A stretch of 64,000 bases of DNA from an uncultured Hungatella sp. (GCA_910585435.1 CAJUEJ010000025.1:1-64000), one strand, 5' to 3'. Counted from the first letter of the stretch, positions 24,379 through 33,985 are shown. Notes: generated by a model from the letters alone, not told the origin. Program-made: numbers and translations.

Positions 24379-27039
24379 ATGTTGTATTCACTGGAAGGGA
24401 TTTGGCAGGCCCGGCTGGACGGCGGCATCAGCGGGGAGATGAGGCTTCCCGGAACCTTGGATGAAAGCGGGCTGGGATACAGAGATGCGAAGGCAAAGAA
24501 ATGGCATCCTGACGTGGCGGTTGGCCGTGGGGAAGAAGAGGGCGGGCCCATTGCCACAAGGTTTACAAGAAACTATACGTATGAGGGGGAAGCCAGGCTG
24601 AGAAGAAGGATTGATTTTCAGCCGCCGGCAGAAAAAAGGGTTTTTCTGGAGGCAGAGCGGGCAAGATGCCTGCGGCTTTTCGTGGACGGGAAGGAGGTGC
24701 CTGCTTTTGTGCCTCCCTCTGTCAGCACGCCTCATGTGTTTGAGGTGACAGGCCTTCTTGACGGGGACAATGAGCTTTTGTTTCTTTCTGACAACAGCTA
24801 TCCAGGGCTTCCACATGATGCCATCGTGTTTTCCTCTGCTGCCACGGATGAGACCCAGACCAACTGGAACGGCCTTTTAGGGTATCTGCGTCTCAGGACG
24901 GAGGAGCCGGTATTTTTAAACCGGGTGGAGGTGTATCCTCAGAAGAATACGCTGACTCTTCGGGCGGAGATTTCCGCGTCAGAGCTGTACAGCGGCAGGC
25001 TGACGGTCAGAGCCGAAAAGCTGGATATTTTTGTGTCCCAAGAGGTCAAGGCTTCTCCGGGGCTTACGGCTGTGGAGATAAAAAATATTCTGCTGCCGGG
25101 GAATGTGAAGCGCTGGGATGAGTATGAGGGAAATCTGTATGAGCTTACGGCAGGGCTTTCGGGCCTGGAGGAAAAAAGGGCTGTCTTTGGGATACGGGAT
25201 TTCGGGGATGACGGGAGAGGACGCCTGGCTGTCAACGGCAGGACCTTTTTCCTCCGGGGAGAGGCAAACTGCGGAGTGTTTCCTGAGACAGGCCATCCGC
25301 CCATGACTGTGGAGGAATGGAGGTCAGTCCTGGAAGTATATAAATCTTATGGGGTCAACTGTATGCGGTTTCATTCCTACTGTCCGCCGGAAGCAGCGTT
25401 TACTGCCGCAGACAGGATGGGAATGATGATGCAGCCGGAGCTTTCCCACTGGAACCCTCAGGACGCGCTGGAATCGGAGGAAAGCTTTGCCTGTTATGAG
25501 ACAGAGCTTACCCAGATACTCCATATGCTGGCCAACCATCCCTCTTTCGTGATGCTGACCCTGGGGAATGAGCTCCATGCCGGAAAAAGGGGGCATGAGC
25601 GGATGGAGCTTTTGCTTAACAAGGCCAGAGAGCTGGATGGAACACGATTGTATGCCAATGGCTCCAATGTCCATTACGGGACCATCGGCTGTGACAGGGC
25701 CAGCGATTTTTATACTGCCATGTCCTACTACCGGGAGCCGCTGCGGGGGACTTTTGCAGGCTCGCCGGATCAGATGGATCAGGAGAAGGAGAGGGAGGAG
25801 AAAAAGAAAGGCAAGGGAGGGCCTGCCGGGACAAAGGTGCAGAAGGGGCCTATCCGTATAAAGGGATACATAAACAACCGCTATCCTGATGCCAGAGCCA
25901 ATTATGACGGTTCCATGGAAATGCTGCGAAAGGAGTTTAAAAAGCCGGTTTTCAGCTTTGAGGCAGGGCAGTTTGAGGTGCTTCCCTCCTTTGAGGAGCT
26001 GGAAGAGTTTCAGGGGATCTCAAGGCCTGACAACCTGAGGCTGGTAAAGGAAAAGGCAAAAAAGCTGGGCCTGCAGGATTTTCCGGGACAGGGGACGGCT
26101 CTGGTGGGGATGCTGAATTCCCATTTAAAGCCCAAACCCTTTGACTTTGCAAAACCGGAGAACTTTTGTGCCTTTTTTAAGGACAGCCTGCCTCTGGTGT
26201 ATCTGGAAAAATACACGTATGAGACCGGGGAATGTCTGGAGGCAGACATTGTGGCGGCCAATTTCGGCAGACAGGAAATACAGGGAGAGGTGGCGTATGG
26301 GCTGGAGGGAAAGGGTGTTTCTGTCCGGGGAAAGCTGCCCTGGGTCTTATGTCCTGTGGGAGAATTAACACCCGCAGGAAGGCTTCATATTTCCCTGGAG
26401 GGGATAAAGGAACCTTCCCGTCTGAAGCTTACGGTGACAGTGGGCAGTGAGGTTAAAATTACGAATTCGTATCCTGTCTGGGTATATCCGCCGGTACAGC
26501 CGGTCTGTCCGGAGAATGTGTATGAGACAAAGCATCTGGATGAGAAGGCGAGAGACGTGCTGGCAGCAGGCGGCAGGGTATATCTGACGCCGGATTCTGA
26601 TATAGAAAGCCTGCCCCGTTCGATTCAGGCCCAGTTTACCACAGATTTCTGGTCTGTGGGGACATTTCCCCAGCAGGAGGGCGGTATGGGGCAGCTGATA
26701 GATGTGTCCCATCCGATTTTTGAAACCTTTCCCACGGAGTTTCACACCAACTGGCAGTGGTGGTCCATGGCAGGACAGAGAGCGGTCATCCTTCCGAAAG
26801 CCATGAAGTCCATTGTGGCGGAGATGGACAGCTATGCCGGCATGCGGCCTATGGCCCAGCTTTTCGAGTGCCGCTGCGGGGGAGGAAGGCTTCTCCTTTC
26901 TTCCATGGGGCTTCAGAATCTTAAAAAGTATCCGGAGGCTAGGGCGCTTTTGGCAGCGGTCTATGCCTATGCTGGCTCGGAGCGGTTTGCGCCGGAACAG
27001 GAGATGACCTTGGAGGAGATCGGGCGCCTGGTGGTGTAG
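24379..27039 (+). CDS. Glycoside hydrolase family 2 protein
   Basis: 886 residues. Sugar-binding jelly-roll domain at the N-terminus (SLEGIWQARLDGG, MRLPGTLDESGLG), an immunoglobulin-like middle, then a TIM barrel. The acid/base Glu is E398 in MLTLGNELHAG, and E528 or E533 in FSFEAGQFEVL is the probable nucleophile. A Lys/Glu-rich insertion (QEKEREEKKKGKG) sits in the barrel at about residue 475. There is no signal peptide, so it is cytoplasmic and would act on imported small sugars. The start has GAGAGGT upstream. The substrate is unknown: the sequence is far from LacZ and UidA as I know them. Its neighbour is a divergent AraC regulator. Confidence 0.88.
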   Translation: MLYSLEGIWQARLDGGISGEMRLPGTLDESGLGYRDAKAKKWHPDVAVGRGEEEGGPIATRFTRNYTYEGEARLRRRIDFQPPAEKRVFLEAERARCLRLFVDGKEVPAFVPPSVSTPHVFEVTGLLDGDNELLFLSDNSYPGLPHDAIVFSSAATDETQTNWNGLLGYLRLRTEEPVFLNRVEVYPQKNTLTLRAEISASELYSGRLTVRAEKLDIFVSQEVKASPGLTAVEIKNILLPGNVKRWDEYEGNLYELTAGLSGLEEKRAVFGIRDFGDDGRGRLAVNGRTFFLRGEANCGVFPETGHPPMTVEEWRSVLEVYKSYGVNCMRFHSYCPPEAAFTAADRMGMMMQPELSHWNPQDALESEESFACYETELTQILHMLANHPSFVMLTLGNELHAGKRGHERMELLLNKARELDGTRLYANGSNVHYGTIGCDRASDFYTAMSYYREPLRGTFAGSPDQMDQEKEREEKKKGKGGPAGTKVQKGPIRIKGYINNRYPDARANYDGSMEMLRKEFKKPVFSFEAGQFEVLPSFEELEEFQGISRPDNLRLVKEKAKKLGLQDFPGQGTALVGMLNSHLKPKPFDFAKPENFCAFFKDSLPLVYLEKYTYETGECLEADIVAANFGRQEIQGEVAYGLEGKGVSVRGKLPWVLCPVGELTPAGRLHISLEGIKEPSRLKLTVTVGSEVKITNSYPVWVYPPVQPVCPENVYETKHLDEKARDVLAAGGRVYLTPDSDIESLPRSIQAQFTTDFWSVGTFPQQEGGMGQLIDVSHPIFETFPTEFHTNWQWWSMAGQRAVILPKAMKSIVAEMDSYAGMRPMAQLFECRCGGGRLLLSSMGLQNLKKYPEARALLAAVYAYAGSERFAPEQEMTLEEIGRLVV

Positions 27040-27112
27040 AGTTTTGTATTGGCGGATGTTTGCCCGGGCTGTAAACCTGCATACGCCAGGCAGCAGCCGC
27101 AGGGCTTTCAGG

Positions 27113-27162
27113 ACAGGAAACGTTGTGACTTACAGGAGTCATGGCGTTTCCTGTATTTTTTT
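27113..27162 (+). terminator. Strong terminator after the GH2 gene
   Basis: ACAGGAAACG (27113-27122) pairs with CGTTTCCTGT (27145-27154), with inner TGACT/AGTCA, followed by ATTTTTTT. Confidence 0.9.
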
Positions 27163-27205
27163 CATAGTAAACTTCCATGCAGCTTTTGATGTTGCACCAG
27201 CCGCC

Positions 27206-27369
27206 CTATGAAAGTCGATTGCTCCGGGCTGCGCCCTCCCACAATCGCCGCTGGTATTCGCAATCCGGCCTGTCGGCCTACTTGCTCATACCAGCTTGCC
27301 TGGCCGATATCCATGGTTCATTGCAAGCGAGCTTGCATTCACCATGGCTGCCGTCCAGGACTTTCATAG
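27206..27369. mobile_element. 164-bp structured insertion (MITE-like or ncRNA) before rsmD
   Basis: Perfect 11-base terminal inverted repeats CTATGAAAGTC / GACTTTCATAG bound the segment. Inside are at least three nested hairpins: GATTG/CAATC, GCTGGTAT/ATACCAGC, and CCATGGT/ACCATGG with TGCAAGC/GCTTGCA within. A 12-base direct repeat TTTCATAGTAAA lies at 27160-27171 and 27362-27373, suggesting that the inserted unit may be the 202 bases between. It has no open reading frame and is richer in GC than its flanks. Confidence 0.6.
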
Positions 27370-27514
27370 TAAATTATAAAAAAATTATAAGAAAAATCCC
27401 TTGTATCCGTCCACATTTCATATTATACTTAAAAAGTCTTCGCTGTTCATGCTCCGGAATGGGTGTGGGCGGGTGGCGAAGGCGTATTTTGCGGCAGCGG
27501 TAAGGAGATTTTTT

Positions 27515-28078
27515 ATGCGTGTAATAGCAGGAAGCGCCAGAAGGCTGCAGCTTAAGACTCTGGAAGGGCTGGAGACCAGGCCTACGACGGATCGTATAAA
27601 AGAGACTTTATTTAATATGATACATGACAGGCTGGCCGGCAGCCAGTTCCTGGACTGCTTTGCCGGCAGCGGCGGCATCGGGATCGAGGCCTTAAGCCGG
27701 GGAGCAGGAAGGGCTGTGTTTATAGAGAAGAATCCCAGGGCAGCGGAGTGTATCAGGCAGAATTTGAGGACGACCCATCTGGAAGAGAATGCTCTGGTTG
27801 TGACCTGTGACGCGGTTACAGGGTTAAAACGTCTGGAGGGGAAGGGATATTGTTTTGATACCATTTTTATGGACCCTCCATACAACCATGAACTGGAGAA
27901 GCAGGTGTTGGAAATTTTAAGTGTTTCAGGGCTTTTGCACGAGGAGACGGTGGTTATCGCCGAGGCTTCTCTGGAGACGGATTTTTCTTACGCCGAGGCG
28001 CTGGGATTTGAGATTATGAAGAATAAGGAATATAAGACCAATAAGCATGTGTTTTTGAGAAAGTTAAGCAAGGCTTAG
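27515..28078 (+). CDS. rsmD: 16S rRNA (guanine966-N2)-methyltransferase
   Basis: 187 residues, normal for RsmD. Begins MRVIAGSARRLQLKTLEG with TRPTTDRIKETLFNM, then the SAM motif LDCFAGSGGIGIEALSRGA and the catalytic MDPPYN. The ATG at 27515 has AAGGAG 6 bases upstream; the open frame to 27401 runs back to the insertion and is not coding. The order rsmD-coaD-ylbJ is conserved with B. subtilis ylbH-coaD-ylbJ. Confidence 0.95.
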   Translation: MRVIAGSARRLQLKTLEGLETRPTTDRIKETLFNMIHDRLAGSQFLDCFAGSGGIGIEALSRGAGRAVFIEKNPRAAECIRQNLRTTHLEENALVVTCDAVTGLKRLEGKGYCFDTIFMDPPYNHELEKQVLEILSVSGLLHEETVVIAEASLETDFSYAEALGFEIMKNKEYKTNKHVFLRKLSKA

Positions 28079-28119
28079 ACACGCTCTGGAGCCCTAAAAA
28101 ACACAGAATAGGAGACCAT

Positions 28120-28599
28120 ATGTCTGTTGCGGTATACCCTGGTAGTTTTGACCCGGTGACGTTGGGGCATTATGATATAATTGAGAGAAGTGCCGATATT
28201 ATGGACAAACTGATTGTGGGGGTTTTGAATAACAGTTCAAAGACCCCGCTGTTTTCCGTGGAGGAACGGGTTGACATGTTAAGGAGCGTTACCAGACACA
28301 TTCCCAATGTGGAGGTGCAGTCTTTTGACGGCCTTTTGGTGGATTTTGTCAGGGCCAGCAGGGCCAAGGTGATTATCAGAGGGCTTCGGGCCATTACGGA
28401 TTTTGAGTATGAGCTGCAGCTTTCCCAGACCAATCATGTGATTGCGCCGGAGGTGGATACCGTGTTTTTGACCACGAATCTGAAGTATTCTTATTTAAGC
28501 TCCAGCATTGTGAAGGAGATTGCCCAGTATCACGGGGATATCAGTGCCTTTGTCCATCCGGAAATTGCAAGAAGGATAGAGGAGAAGATGGCTAATTGA
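28120..28599 (+). CDS. coaD: Phosphopantetheine adenylyltransferase
   Basis: 159 residues. Transfers AMP from ATP to 4'-phosphopantetheine in CoA synthesis. The nucleotidyltransferase motif YPGSFDPVTLGHYDII (T/HxGH) is at the N-terminus; RGLRAITDFEYELQ and the ISSS-type SYLSSSIVKEIA are typical. It lies 41 bases after rsmD. Confidence 0.97.
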   Translation: MSVAVYPGSFDPVTLGHYDIIERSADIMDKLIVGVLNNSSKTPLFSVEERVDMLRSVTRHIPNVEVQSFDGLLVDFVRASRAKVIIRGLRAITDFEYELQLSQTNHVIAPEVDTVFLTTNLKYSYLSSSIVKEIAQYHGDISAFVHPEIARRIEEKMAN

Positions 28600-28647
28600 T
28601 GCCGCCTGGCCGGCGGCAGGATTTATAAAGTAAGGAGGATACATAGC

Positions 28648-29226
28648 ATGAGCAGGATTGAACAGTTGATTAATGAGATTGAAGAGTATATTGACGGCTG
28701 TAAGTTTCAGCCTTTATCCAATACAAAGATTCTGGTGAATAAGGAGGAGCTGGAGGAGCTTTTGGTGGAGCTGCGGCTTCGGGTTCCGGATGAGATCAAG
28801 CAGTATCAGAAGATTATCAGCAATCAGGACGCCATCATTAATGAGGCCAAGACCCAGGCGGATGCCCTGATTCAGGAGGCTACGGTTCAGACCAATGAGT
28901 TAGTGAATGAGCATGAGATTATGCAGAGGGCCTACAGTGCGGCCAACCAGATCGTGGAGGACGCCAATGCGCAGGCTCAGACCATTGTGGATGCGGCGGT
29001 GAATGATGCCAACAATATCAGGCAGAGTGCGATTCAGTATACAGATGATATTTTAAGGAGCCTGCAGAGTATTATTACCCATGCTATGGATGAGTCCCAG
29101 GGGCGGTTTGAGGGTTTTTTTGCTTCGCTGCGGTCTACCTATGATATTGTGGCTTCCAATCGGAATGAATTAAGCGGAGGCGGACAGGCAGACGGAGCCG
29201 GGGCGGAAGGGCCTCAGGTTGGGTGA
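28648..29226 (+). CDS. Coiled-coil protein of unknown function downstream of coaD
   Basis: 192 residues, mostly helical. The N-terminal 60 residues (MSRIEQLINEIEEYIDGCKF, KEELEELLVELRLRVPDEIK) form a short coiled coil. An Ala/Gln/Asp-rich stretch (QADALIQEATVQTNELVNEH, AQTIVDAAVNDANN) resembles ATP-synthase b/H-type or DivIVA-like stalks, and a Gly-rich tail closes it. Such proteins are often called ATPase or H+-ATPase subunit H without evidence. AAGGAGG lies before the ATG. It probably shares the coaD transcript. Confidence 0.75.
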   Translation: MSRIEQLINEIEEYIDGCKFQPLSNTKILVNKEELEELLVELRLRVPDEIKQYQKIISNQDAIINEAKTQADALIQEATVQTNELVNEHEIMQRAYSAANQIVEDANAQAQTIVDAAVNDANNIRQSAIQYTDDILRSLQSIITHAMDESQGRFEGFFASLRSTYDIVASNRNELSGGGQADGAGAEGPQVG

Positions 29227-29293
29227 TGGAACTTTTTCCGGAGCTGTTTGCTGGATCAGCTGAGATGAGATGGCTTGCCTGCGGCTGGGGATA

Positions 29294-30226
29294 TCAGGGG
29301 AATTGAGTGCACAGGGCTGTGATGCATAGATAGCACAGGACGGACAGGGCTGCATGCAGGATTTTCCACAGGGTATAGTGCCAGATGGAGAGGGCCTGGC
29401 TTTTCAGGACGCTTTTGGTCTGGAAGATTCCGGACAGGCCGCCGAAGGCAGCGGACAGGGTGATGAGGATTCCCTGGAGGGGAGCGGTCAGGGTGGACTT
29501 GATGGCCTGGATACCAGTGGTTATTTCTACAATGCCTAAAAAGAGGGCTTTCCAGAAAAGGGAGATGGCGGGGGTCTGGCGGATGAAGGCGGCCAGGATG
29601 GAGAAGAGCATAATATATCCGCCGATTTTTACCATTATTTCAAAGGAATTCATCATAATAGTGTCAAAAGAGGTCTGTGCAGCTTGTTCAGGCCTGTTTG
29701 TGTTATCCTGAGGGTGAAATCCGTATGCTTTGCGGGCAAGGAAGGACAGAGGGAGGATGGGCAGGTACAGGGACAGAAGGAGGGCAGCTGTGGGGGCCGG
29801 GGCGGCAGGGGAAGGGATCAGTCCGGAGGCTGCGTAGCCTAACAGGAACATGGGGCTTGGATGGTTGGTGATAGCTAAAAGATAGCGGGCTTCCAGGGGG
29901 GAGAGGAGGCCCTGATCTGCAAATTCGCTGCAGGTTTTGGCACCCATGGGATAGCCGCACAGGAGGCCGGAGATGAGGACGTAGCAGCCGTTGCCGGACA
30001 GCTTAAACAGCCGGGCCAGCAGAGGGCGGAAGGGGGCGATCAGTAAGGGGATGCCTCCTAAGGAAACGATAAGGCTGGAGCAGAGCATAAAGGGGAGAAG
30101 GGTGGGAAGGACAGTCTGGAACCAGAGGAGAAGGCCCTGACATGCTCCTTCGTAGGACAGGGAGGAGTGGGTTAGGAGAAGCAGTAAAATTATGATGGCA
30201 CAAGCAGCAGAGAAGGATTTTTTCAT
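29294..30226 (-). CDS. ylbJ: Sporulation integral membrane protein YlbJ
   Basis: About 310 residues, with seven or more hydrophobic segments and nucleoside-recognition (Gate) domain motifs: LPTLLPFMLCSSLIV near residue 40, ISGLLCGYPMGAKTCSEFAD near residue 85 and LAITNHPSPMFLLGY. B. subtilis YlbJ is needed for spore cortex formation. The ATG at 30226 is preferred; a GTG two codons upstream is possible, and neither has a strong ribosome site. Unlike in B. subtilis it is transcribed against coaD. Confidence 0.88.
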   Translation of the reverse strand: MKKSFSAACAIIILLLLLTHSSLSYEGACQGLLLWFQTVLPTLLPFMLCSSLIVSLGGIPLLIAPFRPLLARLFKLSGNGCYVLISGLLCGYPMGAKTCSEFADQGLLSPLEARYLLAITNHPSPMFLLGYAASGLIPSPAAPAPTAALLLSLYLPILPLSFLARKAYGFHPQDNTNRPEQAAQTSFDTIMMNSFEIMVKIGGYIMLFSILAAFIRQTPAISLFWKALFLGIVEITTGIQAIKSTLTAPLQGILITLSAAFGGLSGIFQTKSVLKSQALSIWHYTLWKILHAALSVLCYLCITALCTQFP

Positions 30227-30279
30227 AGTCACCGGAATAGGATGTTTTATAACACTATATGAAAGAAGGAAGGATGGTT

Positions 30280-31083
30280 ATGCAGATTATCCTGCTTCTG
30301 ATTCTGGCGGTTTTTCAGGTTACGGTGACAGATTATCTGGTGACGAATCCTGATTTTTATCAGCTGGACGCATATACATGGGAGAGCGACAGGTTCAGGG
30401 CTCTGAGTCTGGGAGACATGGTGGCAGACAGGAAGACGGTGGATGTGGATGCAGTTACTGTGTGGATGATCGAGAACGAGTATGATCTGACAGATGTAAA
30501 GGAGGCGCCTGCAGTGTCAAAGCGGGTGGAGAAAAGCCGCCCGGCTGAGTATCGGAAGCTTAGGAACGCTTATGAGACCATATTTAAGGATTTAAAGTAT
30601 TTTCCGGTTCCGGCCAGCACAGATGCGGGGACGCCGGATGTTACCTATGAAAACGGGTGGATGGATAACCGGACGTACGGCGGGGAGAGAGGGCATGAAG
30701 GGTGCGATATTATGGGGAACCAGAGGGCCAGAGGGTTTTACCCGGTGGTCAGCATCAGCGACGGGGTGGTGGAGAAGGTGGGATGGCTGGAAAAAGGGGG
30801 ATGGCGGATTGGGGTGAGAACCCCTTCAGGGCTGTATGTGTATTATGCTCATCTGTATGACTACAGCAAGGACTGGAAGGAGGGCGACCCGGTGCGGGCA
30901 GGAGAGCTTTTGGGATTTATGGGGGACACGGGATATTCTGCCATAGAGGGGACGACAGGGAATTTTGACGTGCATCTTCATATTGGCCTGTATCTGCGGA
31001 CGGATCATTATGAGGAATTAAGTGTGAACCCTTATTGGGTGCTTAAATATTTGGAGAAATATCGGTTAAGATACAGGTATTAA
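30280..31083 (+). CDS. M23 family metallopeptidase
   Basis: About 267 residues. A hydrophobic N-terminal segment (IILLLILAVFQVTVT) serves as signal or anchor. The LytM zinc site is H139-x3-D143 (GHEGCDI) and H232-x-H234 (DVHLHIGL); the fold stretches GVRTPSGLYVYYAHL and GELLGFMGDTGYS are clear. It should cut peptidoglycan cross-links outside the membrane. ATG 30280 is chosen because GAAGGAAGG lies 6 bases upstream; ATG 30274 and 30259 are in frame. It is divergent from ylbJ, so a sporulation role (cortex or engulfment) is possible but unproven. Confidence 0.88.
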   Translation: MQIILLLILAVFQVTVTDYLVTNPDFYQLDAYTWESDRFRALSLGDMVADRKTVDVDAVTVWMIENEYDLTDVKEAPAVSKRVEKSRPAEYRKLRNAYETIFKDLKYFPVPASTDAGTPDVTYENGWMDNRTYGGERGHEGCDIMGNQRARGFYPVVSISDGVVEKVGWLEKGGWRIGVRTPSGLYVYYAHLYDYSKDWKEGDPVRAGELLGFMGDTGYSAIEGTTGNFDVHLHIGLYLRTDHYEELSVNPYWVLKYLEKYRLRYRY

Positions 31084-31148
31084 CTATGCTCCGGGGATTG
31101 CCGGATATTTTGACATGGGATAATAGGAATAAATGGGAGAAGAGCTGT

Positions 31149-32072
31149 ATGAAGAGAATATTAGTCATAGGAAGTCTGAATCTGGATATGGTGGTGAATG
31201 TAGATCACACGCCGGTGGTCGGGGAAACCATATTAAGTGACAGGATGGAGCTGATTCCAGGGGGCAAAGGTGCTAATCAGGCTTGTGCGGCAGGGCGTCT
31301 GGGTGGTCATGTAACCATGCTTGGCGCGGTGGGAGATGATATGTATGGAGAGATACTGATGAAAAGCCTTGGCGCGGCAGGGGTGGATATGAAAGGGATT
31401 GTAAGGAAGCAGGAGGAACCTACGGGAATTGCCCTGATTACGGTAAACCGGGACGGAGACAACTGTATTGTGGTAGTCTCCGGCGCCAATGGGGCCCTGT
31501 CCTGTAAAGATATTGACAATCACATGGATCTGCTGAAGGAGGCGGATATTGTACTCTTTCAATTAGAGATTCCTCTGGAAACTGTATGTTACGGAGCCAG
31601 AGAGGCGAAGCGATTGGGAAAGACGGTTATCCTTGATCCGGCGCCGGTTCCAAAAGAATTTCCAAAAGAGCTGTACAGCTATGTGGACATCATCAAGCCA
31701 AATGAAACCGAACTTCAAATGCTGACGGGAATCGGGGATGTGGAAAACCATCTTGCAAAGGCCTGCGGATATTTAAAGGGCCAGGGGGTTAAAAATATTC
31801 TGGTGACTCTCGGCGGGAAGGGGGTCTATCTGGATTCGGAAGAAAGCGGGACATGCCGGATTCCGGCGGTTTTGGTGGAGGCTGTGGATACTACTGCGGC
31901 GGGAGATTCCTTTACCGCAGCGCTGGCGGTTATGCTGGCGGATGGCAAAGGGCTTAGGGAGGCGGCAGTATTTGCAAATTATGTTTCCGGGATTGTAGTT
32001 ACAAGGAAGGGGGCCCAGTCCTCGATCCCCACCTTGGATGAGGTGCGCCGGTTTATGGGCAGTGGAATCTGA
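31149..32072 (+). CDS. rbsK: Ribokinase
   Basis: 307 residues. PfkB family: N-terminal GSLNLDMVVNVDHTPVVGET and GGKGANQACAAGRLGG, C-terminal anion-hole motif DTTAAGDSFTAALAV with the catalytic Asp. The order and length fit RbsK, which phosphorylates D-ribose to ribose 5-phosphate, the Prs substrate. GGGAGAAGAG lies before ATG 31149. No ribose transporter is adjacent. Confidence 0.93.
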   Translation: MKRILVIGSLNLDMVVNVDHTPVVGETILSDRMELIPGGKGANQACAAGRLGGHVTMLGAVGDDMYGEILMKSLGAAGVDMKGIVRKQEEPTGIALITVNRDGDNCIVVVSGANGALSCKDIDNHMDLLKEADIVLFQLEIPLETVCYGAREAKRLGKTVILDPAPVPKEFPKELYSYVDIIKPNETELQMLTGIGDVENHLAKACGYLKGQGVKNILVTLGGKGVYLDSEESGTCRIPAVLVEAVDTTAAGDSFTAALAVMLADGKGLREAAVFANYVSGIVVTRKGAQSSIPTLDEVRRFMGSGI

Positions 32073-32107
32073 AAGATATAAACTGTTATAAAATTCACAA
32101 AATAATA

Positions 32108-32136
32108 TTGATTTTTGCGGGACTTTCATGTATAAT
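32108..32136 (+). promoter_or_regulatory. Sigma-A promoter of pckA
   Basis: TTGATT (32108-32113), 17 bases, TATAAT (32131-32136). The leader of about 90 bases carries a small hairpin GGGGCTTATAAACCCC at 32175-32190. Confidence 0.85.
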
Positions 32137-32234
32137 CCTTTATAATGGTCGTACTAGGAATGTCCATTATGTTGGGGCTTATAAACCCCTCATATGCAGG
32201 CTGCAAATATTTAAAGAAAAGAGGTTAAAGTAAG

Positions 32235-33839
32235 ATGGCAGAAATCAATTTAAGCAAGTACGGTATCACCGGAACCACAGAAATCGTGCACAATCCTTCT
32301 TATGATGTTTTATTTGAAGAAGAGATGAAACCGGAGCTGACTGGCTACGAAAAGGGTCAGGTGAGTGAACTTGGCGCGGTTAACGTAATGACAGGCATCT
32401 ATACCGGTCGTTCACCGAAAGACAAGTTTATTGTAATGGATGAGAATTCAAAAGATACCGTATGGTGGACTTCTGATGAATACAAGAATGACAACCATCC
32501 GGCTTCAGAAGAGACCTGGAAAGTAGTGAAGGAACTGGCTTTGAAGGAGCTTTCCAACAAGAAGCTGTATGTTGTGGACGCATTCTGCGGCGCTAACAAA
32601 GACACACGTATGGCAATCCGTTTCATCGTTGAAGTGGCTTGGCAGGCTCATTTTGTTACCAACATGTTCATCCAGCCTTCTGCTGAAGAGCTTGAAAACT
32701 TTGAACCTGATTTTGTAGTTTACACTGCTTCCAAGGCAAAAGTAGAGAATTATAAAGAACTGGGCTTAAACTCAGAGACAGCTGTTGTGTTCAACATTAC
32801 CAGCCGGGAGCAGGTGATTCTGAATACATGGTACGGCGGAGAGATGAAGAAGGGTATGTTCTCCATGATGAATTATTATCTGCCGCTTAAGGGCATCGCT
32901 TCCATGCACTGCTCTGCCAACACAGATATGAACGGCGAGAATACAGCAATCTTCTTCGGCCTTTCCGGTACAGGCAAGACCACTCTGTCAACAGATCCCA
33001 AGCGTCTCCTCATCGGTGATGACGAGCACGGCTGGGATGACAACGGTATCTTCAACTTTGAAGGCGGCTGCTATGCAAAGGTTATTGACCTGGACAAAGA
33101 GTCTGAGCCTGATATCTACAATGCAATCAGACGTGACGCTCTTCTTGAGAACGTAACCCTGGATGCAGAAGGAAAGATTGATTTCAAAGATAAGAGCGTA
33201 ACCGAGAATACACGTGTATCTTATCCGATCAACCACATTGAGAATATTGTCCGCCCGGTATCTTCCGCTCCGGCAGCCAAGAATGTAATCTTCCTGTCAG
33301 CAGATGCTTTCGGCGTGCTTCCTCCAGTATCCATCCTTACACCAGAGCAGACACAGTACTACTTCCTGTCAGGATTTACAGCAAAGCTGGCTGGTACAGA
33401 GCGGGGCATCACAGAGCCTACACCTACCTTCTCTGCATGCTTCGGCCAGGCATTCCTGGAGCTGCATCCTACAAAATACGGCGAGGAGCTGGTTAAGAGG
33501 ATGAAAGCAAATGGCGCTAAGGCATACCTTGTAAATACCGGCTGGAACGGCACCGGCAAGCGTATCACCATTAAGGATACCCGTGGTATCATCGATGCCA
33601 TCTTAAACGGCGATATCCTGAATGCACCGACAAAGCAGATTCCTTACTTTAACTTCGAGGTTCCCACAGAGCTGCCAGGTGTAGATTCAGGTATTCTTGA
33701 TCCTCGTGACACTTATGCAGATGCTTCCCAGTGGGAGGAGAAGGCAAAGGATCTGGCACAGAGATTTGTGAAGAACTTTGCAAAATACGAGGGCAATGAG
33801 ACTGGCAAGGCTTTGGTAAAGGCTGGCCCTCAGTTATAA
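32235..33839 (+). CDS. pckA: Phosphoenolpyruvate carboxykinase (ATP)
   Basis: 534 residues, the ATP-type length. Interconverts oxaloacetate + ATP and PEP + CO2 + ADP. Motifs are TGIYTGRSPKDKFIV, the kinase-1a P-loop GLSGTGKTTLSTDP, IGDDEHGWDDNGIFNFEGG (kinase-2/metal site) and NTGWNGTGKRI. In anaerobic gut Firmicutes the enzyme often runs in the PEP-carboxylating direction to make oxaloacetate for fumarate or succinate. Codon use is stronger than in the neighbours, as expected for a highly expressed gene. Confidence 0.98.
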   Translation: MAEINLSKYGITGTTEIVHNPSYDVLFEEEMKPELTGYEKGQVSELGAVNVMTGIYTGRSPKDKFIVMDENSKDTVWWTSDEYKNDNHPASEETWKVVKELALKELSNKKLYVVDAFCGANKDTRMAIRFIVEVAWQAHFVTNMFIQPSAEELENFEPDFVVYTASKAKVENYKELGLNSETAVVFNITSREQVILNTWYGGEMKKGMFSMMNYYLPLKGIASMHCSANTDMNGENTAIFFGLSGTGKTTLSTDPKRLLIGDDEHGWDDNGIFNFEGGCYAKVIDLDKESEPDIYNAIRRDALLENVTLDAEGKIDFKDKSVTENTRVSYPINHIENIVRPVSSAPAAKNVIFLSADAFGVLPPVSILTPEQTQYYFLSGFTAKLAGTERGITEPTPTFSACFGQAFLELHPTKYGEELVKRMKANGAKAYLVNTGWNGTGKRITIKDTRGIIDAILNGDILNAPTKQIPYFNFEVPTELPGVDSGILDPRDTYADASQWEEKAKDLAQRFVKNFAKYEGNETGKALVKAGPQL

Positions 33840-33864
33840 TTTAAGATTGTTTTCGGAAGCTTAT

Positions 33865-33897
33865 GGGGCTGTCGCTGTGACAGCCCCAATTTCTTTT
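33865..33897 (+). terminator. Terminator after pckA
   Basis: GGGGCTGTC (33865-33873) pairs with GACAGCCCC (33879-33887), followed by AATTTCTTTT. Confidence 0.9.
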
Positions 33898-33985
33898 GGA
33901 CTGCCGGTACACCAGACGGCTGCCGGCGGCGCTTCTTTTGGCGGGCAGTCACAGAGGGAAGGCTTAAGGGAAAGGGCAGGGGGAA

